A stretch of 7,129 nucleotides of DNA, taken from Helicobacteraceae bacterium. Lineage in GTDB: Bacteria > Campylobacterota > Campylobacteria > Campylobacterales > Sulfurimonadaceae. Shown here piece after piece: positions 1 to 5,896 of the stretch. The translations under genes were made by a program, and so were the position numbers. The stretch covers positions 1-7,129 of the forward strand of contig WFOM01000101.1 of NCBI GenBank assembly GCA_015488075.1, read 5' to 3'. The stretch's first letter is position 1. Each line of letters opens with the position of its first letter. The notes below the pieces were generated by a model, which saw nothing but the letters and a program-made list of their open reading frames with translations, did no database searches and was not told the DNA's origin.

Positions 1-72
1 GGGTGAGAGGACTCGAACCTCCGGCCCCTTGGTCCCAAACCAAGTACTCTAACCATACTGAGCTACACCCCG
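1..72 (-). tRNA. tRNA-Pro(TGG), 3' end cut off
   Basis: Read on the minus strand, the stretch folds as a full cloverleaf. The acceptor 5' strand is CGGGGTG. The D arm is GCTC...GAGT. The anticodon stem is CTTGG/CCAAG around the loop TTTGGGA, giving anticodon TGG (reads CCA and probably other proline codons). The T arm is GGAGG-TTCGAGT-CCTCT with one wobble. The acceptor 3' strand reads CACCC and then runs off the window, so the last two stem bases, the discriminator and any encoded CCA are not visible. A strong promoter lies just upstream. Identity rests on the anticodon and the fold, both seen directly. Confidence 0.97.
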
Positions 73-104
73 ATAAAAAACAACATCATTAATTTGAGGT
101 TGGA

Positions 105-133
105 ATTATAGTAAAAAAGAGTTTTTTTGTCAA
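105..133 (-). promoter_or_regulatory. Consensus sigma-70 promoter of tRNA-Pro
   Basis: On the minus strand TTGACA (128-133) and TATAAT (105-110) are both exact consensus hexamers separated by exactly 17 bases. The predicted start is near position 98, giving a precursor leader of about 25 nt before the tRNA 5' end at 72. A perfect -35 is uncommon in Campylobacterota protein genes and fits a highly expressed stable RNA. The -35 lies only 10 bases from the -10 of the divergent transporter gene. Confidence 0.85.
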
Positions 134-140
134 GAGTTTT

Positions 141-149
141 TGGTATAAT
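141..149 (+). promoter_or_regulatory. Extended -10 promoter of the NSS transporter gene
   Basis: TGGTATAAT is an extended -10 (TGn + TATAAT) preceded by a T-rich tract, the usual Campylobacterota sigma-70 pattern, where a -35 hexamer is often lacking. The predicted start at about 156 leaves a leader of roughly 22 nt containing the Shine-Dalgarno AGGAAA (169-174), four bases before the ATG. Confidence 0.65.
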
Positions 150-177
150 ATCATCCAAAAAATAAAACAGGAAAGTT

Positions 178-1521
178 ATGAAAGTAGCAAGATTTTCTAA
201 AATAGGTTTTATTCTCGCTGCGGCAGGAAGTGCAGTCGGGCTTGGAAACATATGGAAGTTTCCGTATATAACGGGTGAATACGGTGGCGGTGCTTTTGTT
301 GCGGTTTATCTTATAACCGTAGTGCTTATAGGTTTTTCTATAATGATAGCGGAGATGTTTATAGGTTACAAAGGCAGAAGCGATACCGTCTCATCTTTTG
401 AAAAACTGGCACCAAAACACAAGAGTTTTTGGAAATATGCAGGTTTTCAAAGTATGGCAGGGCTTATGATAATGTTTTTTTATGCGGTTGTTATAGGGTG
501 GATATTTGATTATATAGTTTTGTCCTTGACACATCTTCCTTCATCCGTAGAGGAAGCACAAAATACATTTACACAAATGGCACACAAAGATTTTTTTACA
601 CAGTTTTTTTATCTCACCGTAGCTTTTATGATAGTTACCTATGTAGTATCCAAAGGGATAAAAGGAGGTATAGAAAGACTAAATGATTATCTTATGCCAC
701 TACTTTTTATCATCATAGGCGGTATGTTTTTGTATTCGCTCTCACTTGATAGTTTTTCAAAATCGTTTGAATTTATGTTCAAGCCGGATTGGTCAAAACT
801 AAACTCAAAAGCCTTTCTTGTAGCCGTCGGCCATGCTTTTTTTACTCTTAGCCTTGGTATGGGAGCTATCATGACCTATGCGGCATCTATGCCAAAAGAT
901 TCAAATCTTGTTAAAAGTGCATTTTGGGTTGTTGTTTTGGATACGGTTATAGCACTTTTGGCAGGTCTTATGCTGTTTACATTTTTATATGAGTTTGGAG
1001 CAGGTCCGGACAAAGGTCCAGGTCTTGTGTTTATCTCGCTTCCGAGTGCTTTTTATGCCATGGGTGTTCTTGGAAACTTTTTTGCGGTTATATTTTTTAT
1101 AGCACTTGCTTTTGCAGGTCTTACCTCTGCTGTATCTTTGGTTGAGCCTATGGTGCAGTATATGATAGACAAGCACTTATACTCAAGGAAAAAAGCATCA
1201 ATTGTTATGGGGCTTGTTTTTTACTTTTTCGGTATAGTTACCATACTCTCTGGTCTTGACGGAACCAAAGAGTATCTAACATGGGGAGGTAGCAACTTCT
1301 TTGACTGGGTCGATTTTATAACCGCATCTGTGATGCTTCCTCTTGGCGGATTTGTTATGAGTATATTTGTAGGTTATATAGTGCCTAAGAGTGAAGTTGA
1401 ATCTGTTTTAAAACCTCATCTTAAATCTTTTTTTGATGTGTGGTATTTTAACCTAAGATACATCGCTCCAGTAGCTCTTTTTATAGTTATGTTAAATATG
1501 CTTGGAATTATAAAGTTTTAG
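178..1521 (+). CDS. Sodium:neurotransmitter symporter (NSS/SNF) family transporter, 447 aa
   Basis: Inner-membrane, Na+-coupled secondary transporter, by family an importer of amino acids or related small organic molecules; the substrate cannot be read from sequence. The N-terminus carries the NSS signature AVGLGNIWKFPY (residues 19-30) in broken helix 1. By eye-alignment to LeuT, the Na+ and substrate residues are kept: A19, V20 and N24 in helix 1, T223 in the TLSLGMG motif of helix 6, and A313, T316 and S317 in the AGLTS motif of helix 8. LeuT Arg30 is Lys27, and the Na1-site Asn286 of LeuT is Asp255 here. I count 11 hydrophobic helices (about 9-31, 39-63, 87-117, 140-158, 168-189, 212-236, 248-272, 296-330, 339-359, 376-402, 427-445), fitting the 11-helix Tyt1-like bacterial branch; length is normal. 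The ATG at 178 has AGGAAA four bases upstream and an extended -10 before it. The 3' end overlaps the convergent sensor gene by 14 bases. Confidence 0.95.
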   Translation: MKVARFSKIGFILAAAGSAVGLGNIWKFPYITGEYGGGAFVAVYLITVVLIGFSIMIAEMFIGYKGRSDTVSSFEKLAPKHKSFWKYAGFQSMAGLMIMFFYAVVIGWIFDYIVLSLTHLPSSVEEAQNTFTQMAHKDFFTQFFYLTVAFMIVTYVVSKGIKGGIERLNDYLMPLLFIIIGGMFLYSLSLDSFSKSFEFMFKPDWSKLNSKAFLVAVGHAFFTLSLGMGAIMTYAASMPKDSNLVKSAFWVVVLDTVIALLAGLMLFTFLYEFGAGPDKGPGLVFISLPSAFYAMGVLGNFFAVIFFIALAFAGLTSAVSLVEPMVQYMIDKHLYSRKKASIVMGLVFYFFGIVTILSGLDGTKEYLTWGGSNFFDWVDFITASVMLPLGGFVMSIFVGYIVPKSEVESVLKPHLKSFFDVWYFNLRYIAPVALFIVMLNMLGIIKF

Positions 1522-4135
1522 TTGAGCATATCTGCACAAAGGCATCGTTTTTGCCTTTTTGCTTCACTTTATACATAAGCTCATCTGCCATCTTGTAAAC
1601 TGTGTCAAACGATATGTCGGCTGATTTTTCTATCTCGTATCCTATGGCTCCAAGAGAGACTGTCACCACACCGTATGGCTGGTTAAACTCATGTTTAAGA
1701 CCCAAATCGTAAACAGATTTGACAATCTTTTTGGCAAATGCTTTTACATGTTTTGATGAGTCCATTTTTGCAAGTATGGCAAACTCTTCTCCACCTATAC
1801 GAAACAGATAGTCACTTTCTCTTTTACATACAAATCTTACCGCTCTTGATACACTCTGAAGGATCATATCACCTTTTACATGTCCATAGTTGTCATTGTA
1901 TAGTTTGAAGTTGTCCAAATCATATACGGCAAAAAACAAAACACCGCCTGTTCTTTTTAGATTTGCCAACTCTTTTTTGACAACCTCATAAAGAAATCTT
2001 CTGTTGTAAAGTCCTGTAAGTTCGTCAACATGTGCAAGCTCGCTTACTATTTTAAGAGGCGTTATATCTTCTTCTATGATAAAATACCCCTCTATATCGT
2101 TGTTTTGATCTTTTAGAGGATATATTTTCCCTTTTGCAAAATACTCTTTGTTGTATTTTTTGTAATTTTTTATATGTTCAAATGTAAAAACATCTCCTTT
2201 TTGGACTGTTTGCCATACTTTTTTGTAAAATTCACTCTCTGCTTTTGGTTTTAGCATATAGTGTGTTGTGCCAAGCATCTCCTCTTTTGTATATCCCAAA
2301 AATCTTTCAAGAGCTTTGCTTATATGAACTATCCTGCCTTCTTTGTCTGTTTTTGACATCAAAACATAATCATCTACAACTTCCAAAACGGTATTTAGTT
2401 CACTTTCAAGTTTTATCTTTTTGTTGATATCTTTTTTGTATCTGTATAAATGCAGTATCATCATTATAACAAGCAACAGCAATCCGGCAAATACTGACAT
2501 ATATGTCTGTCTTTCCTCTTTGTTTACAGATTTTATAAGCACTTTTGGTGAATACTTTTGATATATCTCTCTTTTTTCATCATCTGTTATGTTGTCCAAA
2601 ACTTTGTCGAATATCTGTTTAAAATCCTCAAAATCATCCCTAAACATTGCCGCAAGTTCTACATCATGGTTAAGTGTTGTAGATATGGCTGTATCTGTAT
2701 AGTTTTTTGACGATATGATGTAGGTAAGTATGGGAAGTATATCTGCCACACCGTAAACTTTGCCTTCTTCTAAAAGTTTAAAACCTTCGTATGTATTGTT
2801 TACTGTTTTTAGTTTTATATCTTTGTAGTATCTTTTTAAAATCTTTTGGGCAGTGTAGTCTTTCCCGACTGCTATGGTTTTTCCGCTTAATTCTTTTGGA
2901 GAGTTTATCATATCTGATCTTTTGGTAGCTATGGCTATGTCAAATGTGTCATAGGGGTTTGAAAAAACGGCATATTTGAGTCTGTCTTTTGTAGGTGCGG
3001 TTATCATAGCCATATCAAGAGTATGATTTTTTACGGCTTTTAAAACATCACTCCAGCTTTTTTTTGGAACATACCTAAAATCAAATCCGCTTTTTTTAGA
3101 CACAAGTTTTAAAAAATCAACACCTATCCCCTCCAAATGCCCCTCTTTCATGATAGAAAACGGAGGCCAGTTTGTCTCAGAGTATGCAAGTGTTTTTGAG
3201 GCGAGCTTTTCTCTGTCTTGAAAATTTAGTGACGGTATGGTGTCTATAAACATAGGGTCTATAAAATCATATATATCTTTTTGCTCTTTTAAAAATGAAT
3301 TTTGTGCATATACCAAAATCATATCTTTTAGTCTGTTTCTCTCAAACAGTCCAAGCTTCTCAAGTGCTGCAACGGAGTTTATCTTGATGGAGTTTGCTTC
3401 ATACAGCAGTTGCTCTTTTGTTCTATTTTTAGCATATTTTTTAAGCAGTATATTTACACTCTCGTCTATATGTGTAAGTGCATATCTCCAGCCTTTTAGT
3501 GTCGCCAGGACAAACTTTCTTAACTCCTGTTTGTGCTTTTTGTAGTATGGTGTTGTAGTTATAAGCAAATCTTCGTAAAAGTCGTAGTTGTATCTTCTTG
3601 GGTCTATAAGATAAAGCTCTGATGTTTCAAAATCTATATAGGATATGTTTGAGCGATAAACAGATATGATACCGTAAGGGTCTTTTTTAAAATCTTTTAT
3701 ACTGAAATCTTTTATACACTCTCCTCCCATTTTTTTATAAAGCAGAGTTACAAAGTTGTTAAGTTCGTTTTTGTTTATATACAAACACCCATGTTTTGCA
3801 TCTTCTATGGGAATTTTTCCGTAGGCTATAGTTGGAGATGAGTTTAAAAGGTATGAAAGAACTTTGTATCTGTCTGAGTTTATGGCATCTGTGAGAAAGT
3901 AGCTGTAACCAACTATAACATCTGCTTTTTTGTTTTTTAGTGCATTTTTAAGATCAACCATGTGGCTTAGGTCCTGAGGAAGTATCTCTACATCAAGACC
4001 CGCTTCTTTGTAATAGCCTTTTTCTTTTGCCATATAAAAAGAGGCAAACTCAAACTGTGCTTCCCAGTTAAGCTGAACTTTTATGGTCTGTGCAAACAGA
4101 CTCAAAGCAAAACATAAAGCAAATATCTTTTTCAT
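1508..4135 (-). CDS. Membrane sensor diguanylate cyclase with two periplasmic substrate-binding domains (NMT1-like, SBP_bac_3), PAS and GGDEF, 875 aa
   Basis: Predicted to sense one or two small ligands in the periplasm and make c-di-GMP in the cytoplasm. Order: signal peptide about 1-15 (cleavage likely after SLFA); NMT1/THI5-like binding domain about 18-300, opening with VQLNWEAQFEFASFYMAKEK, typical of thiamine-precursor, nitrate or sulfonate binding proteins; SBP_bac_3 amino-acid-type domain about 310-530 (WPPF at 323-326); one membrane helix about 546-565; PAS about 575-695; GGDEF about 702-870. The cyclase looks active: DELTGLYNRR from 704, DLDNFK from 739, and GGEEF at 781-785. The inhibitory I-site RESD (772-775) sits exactly five residues before GGEEF, so product feedback is expected. 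There is no EAL or HD-GYP domain. Start ATG at 4135 follows the signal-peptide reading; the Shine-Dalgarno is poor. It lies 98 bases downstream of the FadL-like gene on the same strand, and its end overlaps the NSS gene by 14 bases. Ligands are unknown. Confidence 0.93.
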   Translation of the reverse strand: MKKIFALCFALSLFAQTIKVQLNWEAQFEFASFYMAKEKGYYKEAGLDVEILPQDLSHMVDLKNALKNKKADVIVGYSYFLTDAINSDRYKVLSYLLNSSPTIAYGKIPIEDAKHGCLYINKNELNNFVTLLYKKMGGECIKDFSIKDFKKDPYGIISVYRSNISYIDFETSELYLIDPRRYNYDFYEDLLITTTPYYKKHKQELRKFVLATLKGWRYALTHIDESVNILLKKYAKNRTKEQLLYEANSIKINSVAALEKLGLFERNRLKDMILVYAQNSFLKEQKDIYDFIDPMFIDTIPSLNFQDREKLASKTLAYSETNWPPFSIMKEGHLEGIGVDFLKLVSKKSGFDFRYVPKKSWSDVLKAVKNHTLDMAMITAPTKDRLKYAVFSNPYDTFDIAIATKRSDMINSPKELSGKTIAVGKDYTAQKILKRYYKDIKLKTVNNTYEGFKLLEEGKVYGVADILPILTYIISSKNYTDTAISTTLNHDVELAAMFRDDFEDFKQIFDKVLDNITDDEKREIYQKYSPKVLIKSVNKEERQTYMSVFAGLLLLVIMMILHLYRYKKDINKKIKLESELNTVLEVVDDYVLMSKTDKEGRIVHISKALERFLGYTKEEMLGTTHYMLKPKAESEFYKKVWQTVQKGDVFTFEHIKNYKKYNKEYFAKGKIYPLKDQNNDIEGYFIIEEDITPLKIVSELAHVDELTGLYNRRFLYEVVKKELANLKRTGGVLFFAVYDLDNFKLYNDNYGHVKGDMILQSVSRAVRFVCKRESDYLFRIGGEEFAILAKMDSSKHVKAFAKKIVKSVYDLGLKHEFNQPYGVVTVSLGAIGYEIEKSADISFDTVYKMADELMYKVKQKGKNDAFVQICSTKTL
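1538..1560 (+). terminator. Candidate intrinsic terminator of the NSS gene, inside the opposing gene
   Basis: AAAGGCA (1538-1544) and TGCCTTT (1552-1558) form a perfect 7-bp stem around a 7-base loop, and the run TTTTT (1556-1560) ends the structure. It begins 16 bases after the transporter stop, where a terminator is expected, and lies entirely within the 3' coding part of the convergent sensor gene. The stem has only three G:C/C:G pairs next to the loop plus an A:T foot, so it is moderate at best. Confidence 0.5.
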
Positions 4136-4146
4136 AAAGTTATGTT

Positions 4147-4176
4147 ATCTTTTAAAAGATTAAAAGCTGATTAAAA
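4147..4176. promoter_or_regulatory. Palindrome and 11-bp-spaced direct repeat upstream of the sensor gene
   Basis: ATCTTTTAAAAGAT (4147-4160) is a perfect 14-bp palindrome 11 bases before the sensor ATG. It overlaps the first of two exact direct copies of GATTAAAA (4158-4165 and 4169-4176) whose starts are 11 bases apart. Direct repeats at one helical turn are typical of OmpR/PhoB-type response-regulator sites. In the mRNA the palindrome could form a 5-bp hairpin covering the weak ribosome-binding region. Function is inferred only, and low-complexity sequence can produce such repeats by chance. Confidence 0.3.
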
Positions 4177-4193
4177 TGTGAGAAGTTTTAGCA

Positions 4194-4214
4194 AATGCCG
4201 CCAAAGGCGACATT
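4194..4214 (-). other. Stem-loop between the FadL-like and sensor genes
   Basis: Arms 4194-4202 and 4206-4214 pair over nine positions with one C/A mismatch (4198 with 4210; G-U in the minus-strand RNA) around an AAA/TTT loop, with a CGCC/GGCG core that is unusually GC-rich for this region. Neither strand has a T-run after it, so it is not a convincing intrinsic terminator. It could be a processing or attenuation element that separates porin and sensor expression. A weak -10 (TATACT on the minus strand, 4221-4226) would place a start near 4214, exactly at this hairpin. Confidence 0.4.
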
Positions 4215-4233
4215 AAGGAGAGTATAGCTTTTC

Positions 4234-5523
4234 TTAAAAAGCATAATTCAACTGGACTGTAAGTGCAGTTTGAGAATGTTTTACAGTTGTTTTTACATCT
4301 GTATCAGGGTATCCATCACGGTTAGTGTCTGCAGGAAAAGACTGTAATGTTTGAGACACTTGTGGTGCATAAGTAAATGCTGCGTCAACAGATGTTGTAG
4401 AGCTTATATTGTAAGTTCCACCAACAGCTATATGAGATTCAACTATACCAGGGAATCCCAAAAGGTTAAATGTATTTAATGCATTTCCACCTAAATATTT
4501 AGGAACTTTTGTTCGATTTCCACCTGCAGCCGTAAAAGCTTGTGCAAGAGTCATGGCACCTTGATCTTTTATAGGGTTTTTAGCATAATTGTAACCAAGT
4601 CTAACTGCCCAACCATCAGTTGTATATGCATAACCTACAGCTATAACATTTTGATCTTTCCAACCAAAATCTTTATAACCTTTTGCCGAAGACCATTTTA
4701 TCTGTTTCCAGTCAAGTGCTACTGTATTTCCTCCAAACTTGTAACTTGCACCTACACCATACTCTGCAGGAGTTGAAAGCTTGTCACCCATAGCCTGAGG
4801 AAAAACACCAAAACTAACAAATGGAGCAGTAGCACTGCTTAACTGACCTTTGTAATTCATATCTATTTGAGATTTATATACGGCACCTACCGTAAGTCCT
4901 TTCATCTCATAAGAAAGACCTATAGTCCATCCAAGTTGTAAATCTTGAGCAACACCTGCACCGGTTGTTCCGTTTGATGCATTTGTATCCGCATCATAGT
5001 TTATATCCAAAGCACCGTATTGCAGTATAGGGGCTATAGCTACACTAAAACCGTTTGTAGTATAAGCCAACGGAACACCAAACTGCATTATCTGCAAGTT
5101 AGTAACCATTTTCATATTTCCATTTTGATATCCAGAATCTCTATAATCAACACCCATACCTGCTGTTCCCCAGATACCTATACCCCAGTAGAAATTGTCT
5201 GTAACCTTGTTTGCTATAGATACTTCAGGTATAACATTCTTATCTGCTTTGCTTGTTCCAGAACCATTTAAACTGTTTGACTGTTTCACATTTGGCATAA
5301 AAAGTGTTCCGCCAAAACTTACTTCATGATCTTTTTTTATAGTAGTTATAAGTGCAGGGTTAGCTAATGCAGACTCGGCTCCATGGCTAACACCTATGGC
5401 AGTTCCAGCCATACCTCTACTTTTTGCACCCAAACCTATAAGTGTTGATCCGTTTGTGGCAAATGCCGAAGTCGAACCCAAAACCATAGCAGCAGCTATA
5501 GCCAATTTAACAGACTTTCTCAT
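4234..5523 (-). CDS. FadL/OmpP1/TodX-family outer-membrane channel, 429 aa
   Basis: Predicted 14-strand outer-membrane barrel for diffusion of hydrophobic or aromatic compounds, lipids or hydrocarbons into the periplasm. The chosen start (ATG at 5523) gives MRKSVKL, a hydrophobic stretch and a signal cleavage site after STSAFA (residue 22). The mature protein opens with TNGSTLIGLGAKSRGMAG, and SALANPALI follows with the family NPA motif (N55-A57); these match the plug region of FadL/OmpP1 proteins. The rest has alternating beta-strand patterns, and the last residues TVQLNYAF end in the C-terminal Phe used for BAM insertion. Length is normal for the family. A Ca2+-type motif (D399, N401, D403, D407, D409) lies in what should be a late extracellular loop. 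AAGGA (5529-5533) stands five bases before this ATG. The longer frame from 5556 would add 11 residues from inside a UTR stem-loop and is unlikely. The sensor cyclase gene follows 98 bases downstream. The transported compound is unknown. Confidence 0.92.
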   Translation of the reverse strand: MRKSVKLAIAAAMVLGSTSAFATNGSTLIGLGAKSRGMAGTAIGVSHGAESALANPALITTIKKDHEVSFGGTLFMPNVKQSNSLNGSGTSKADKNVIPEVSIANKVTDNFYWGIGIWGTAGMGVDYRDSGYQNGNMKMVTNLQIMQFGVPLAYTTNGFSVAIAPILQYGALDINYDADTNASNGTTGAGVAQDLQLGWTIGLSYEMKGLTVGAVYKSQIDMNYKGQLSSATAPFVSFGVFPQAMGDKLSTPAEYGVGASYKFGGNTVALDWKQIKWSSAKGYKDFGWKDQNVIAVGYAYTTDGWAVRLGYNYAKNPIKDQGAMTLAQAFTAAGGNRTKVPKYLGGNALNTFNLLGFPGIVESHIAVGGTYNISSTTSVDAAFTYAPQVSQTLQSFPADTNRDGYPDTDVKTTVKHSQTALTVQLNYAF

Positions 5524-5528
5524 TGTCA

Positions 5529-5533
5529 TCCTT
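5529..5533 (-). promoter_or_regulatory. Shine-Dalgarno site that sets the FadL-like start
   Basis: AAGGA on the minus strand is five bases from the ATG at 5521-5523. The in-frame ATG at 5527-5529 overlaps this site and cannot use it, and the ATG at 5554-5556 lies upstream of it. Spacing and the signal peptide therefore agree on 5523. Confidence 0.8.
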
Positions 5534-5550
5534 TTTTTAAAATTTAGTTT

Positions 5551-5590
5551 AAACATCCAAACACTGCAAGCTTTTAAGGTTTGAATGTTT
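5551..5590 (-). other. 5'-UTR stem-loop of the FadL-like mRNA
   Basis: AAACATCCAAAC (5551-5562) and GTTTGAATGTTT (5579-5590) pair over all 12 positions in the minus-strand RNA, with one G-U wobble (5557 with 5584) and a 16-base loop. From the predicted start near 5595, the hairpin begins only about four bases from the RNA 5' end and stops 17 bases before the Shine-Dalgarno. That layout resembles 5' stem-loops that protect abundant outer-membrane protein mRNAs, such as E. coli ompA, from decay. The structure is seen in the sequence; the stabilising role is inferred. Confidence 0.6.
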
Positions 5591-5601
5591 TTGCTGACAC
5601 C

Positions 5602-5609
5602 ATTATAAG
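5602..5609 (-). promoter_or_regulatory. -10 element of the FadL-like gene
   Basis: On the minus strand the sequence reads a T-run, GCT, then TATAAT (5602-5607), the common Campylobacterota promoter form (T-rich tract before TATAAT, no strong -35). The predicted start near 5595 leaves a leader of about 70 bases containing the stem-loop and the AAGGA site. Confidence 0.6.
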
Positions 5610-5883
5610 CAAAAAATTTTGAAAATTAAATATAATTACTAATTTTTTTTTATAAAGTGTAGTTATATTTATCACTTTTTTATATCAATAAGTGCTATTT
5701 TGATAAGTATAGATTATCAAAATATACATTTTTAATAATCTTATATTATATTATAGTATAAAGCTATTAGATTTTAATATATATCCAAATAAAACATAAA
5801 GTGAGTAGAAATGTAACAAAAATATCACAACTATAAAACTTTTTTTGATTTTTGCCGTTTATTTAACAAAAAGCAAAAAAAGA
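5610..5883. other. Very AT-rich divergent intergenic region
   Basis: This stretch holds no credible coding frame: stops are dense in all frames and I see no family similarity. Besides the promoter boxes at its edges it contains an 11-bp inverted repeat (5696-5724). The octamer ATAAAGTG occurs at 5652-5659 and 5796-5803, with CACTT/AAGTG copies in between (5673-5677, 5690-5694). A string of TATA-like sequences runs around 5741-5763 and could be extra -10 boxes, but the base composition makes any single one unreliable. I see no tRNA-like or riboswitch-like fold. Confidence 0.6.
5696..5724. repeat. Perfect 11-bp inverted repeat, candidate operator
   Basis: TATTTTGATAA (5696-5706) and TTATCAAAATA (5714-5724) are exact reverse complements separated by seven bases (gtataga). 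The symmetry suits a dimeric repressor or activator between the FadL-like and MFS genes. The TTGAT/ATCAA halves look like FNR half-sites, but the spacing is 11 instead of 4. The TGATAA/TTATCA halves resemble Fur halves, but the spacing is four bases too wide. The regulator is therefore unidentified. A transcript hairpin is also possible. Confidence 0.45.
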
Positions 5884-5889
5884 TACAAT
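5884..5889 (+). promoter_or_regulatory. -10 candidate for the MFS gene
   Basis: TACAAT ends eight bases before the ATG at 5897. Transcription would start at about 5896-5898, on or next to the start codon, so the message would be leaderless. A poor -35 (TTTAAC, 5862-5867) stands 16 bases upstream. Promoters further upstream in the TATA-rich stretch cannot be excluded. Confidence 0.45.
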
Positions 5890-5896
5890 TTCATTC

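Noticed and set aside
1..72. tRNA-Pro as an integration site for a mobile element
   Set aside because: The 3' end is outside the window, no integrase or direct repeat of the tRNA end is visible, and the downstream genes look like ordinary chromosomal genes of the same composition.
127..132. TTGTCA as a -35 box for the NSS promoter
   Set aside because: It stands only 11 bases from TATAAT on the plus strand, too short for sigma-70. The same bases are better explained as the minus-strand -35 of the tRNA gene.
3237..3545. Plus-strand open frame of 102 codons inside the sensor gene
   Set aside because: It is fully antisense to the NMT1-like domain coding region, is Cys/Ser/Phe-rich as expected of a shadow frame, and has no promoter or Shine-Dalgarno. 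The other short frames inside the large genes were dismissed for the same reasons.
4227..4242. GCTTTT/AAAAGC hairpin spanning the FadL-like stop codon, as a terminator
   Set aside because: Only a 6-bp, mostly A:T stem with no T-run following on the minus strand; such matches are common in this base composition.
5524..5556. N-terminal extension of the FadL-like protein from the ATG at 5556
   Set aside because: That ATG lies in the 5'-UTR stem and has no ribosome-binding site, and the extension would put charged residues before a complete signal peptide that starts at 5523.
5701..5720. FNR or Fur box in the divergent region
   Set aside because: TTGAT...ATCAA is spaced by 11 instead of the FNR spacing of 4, and TGATAA...TTATCA is four bases wider than a Fur 7-1-7 site. 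Only the inverted repeat itself is reported.
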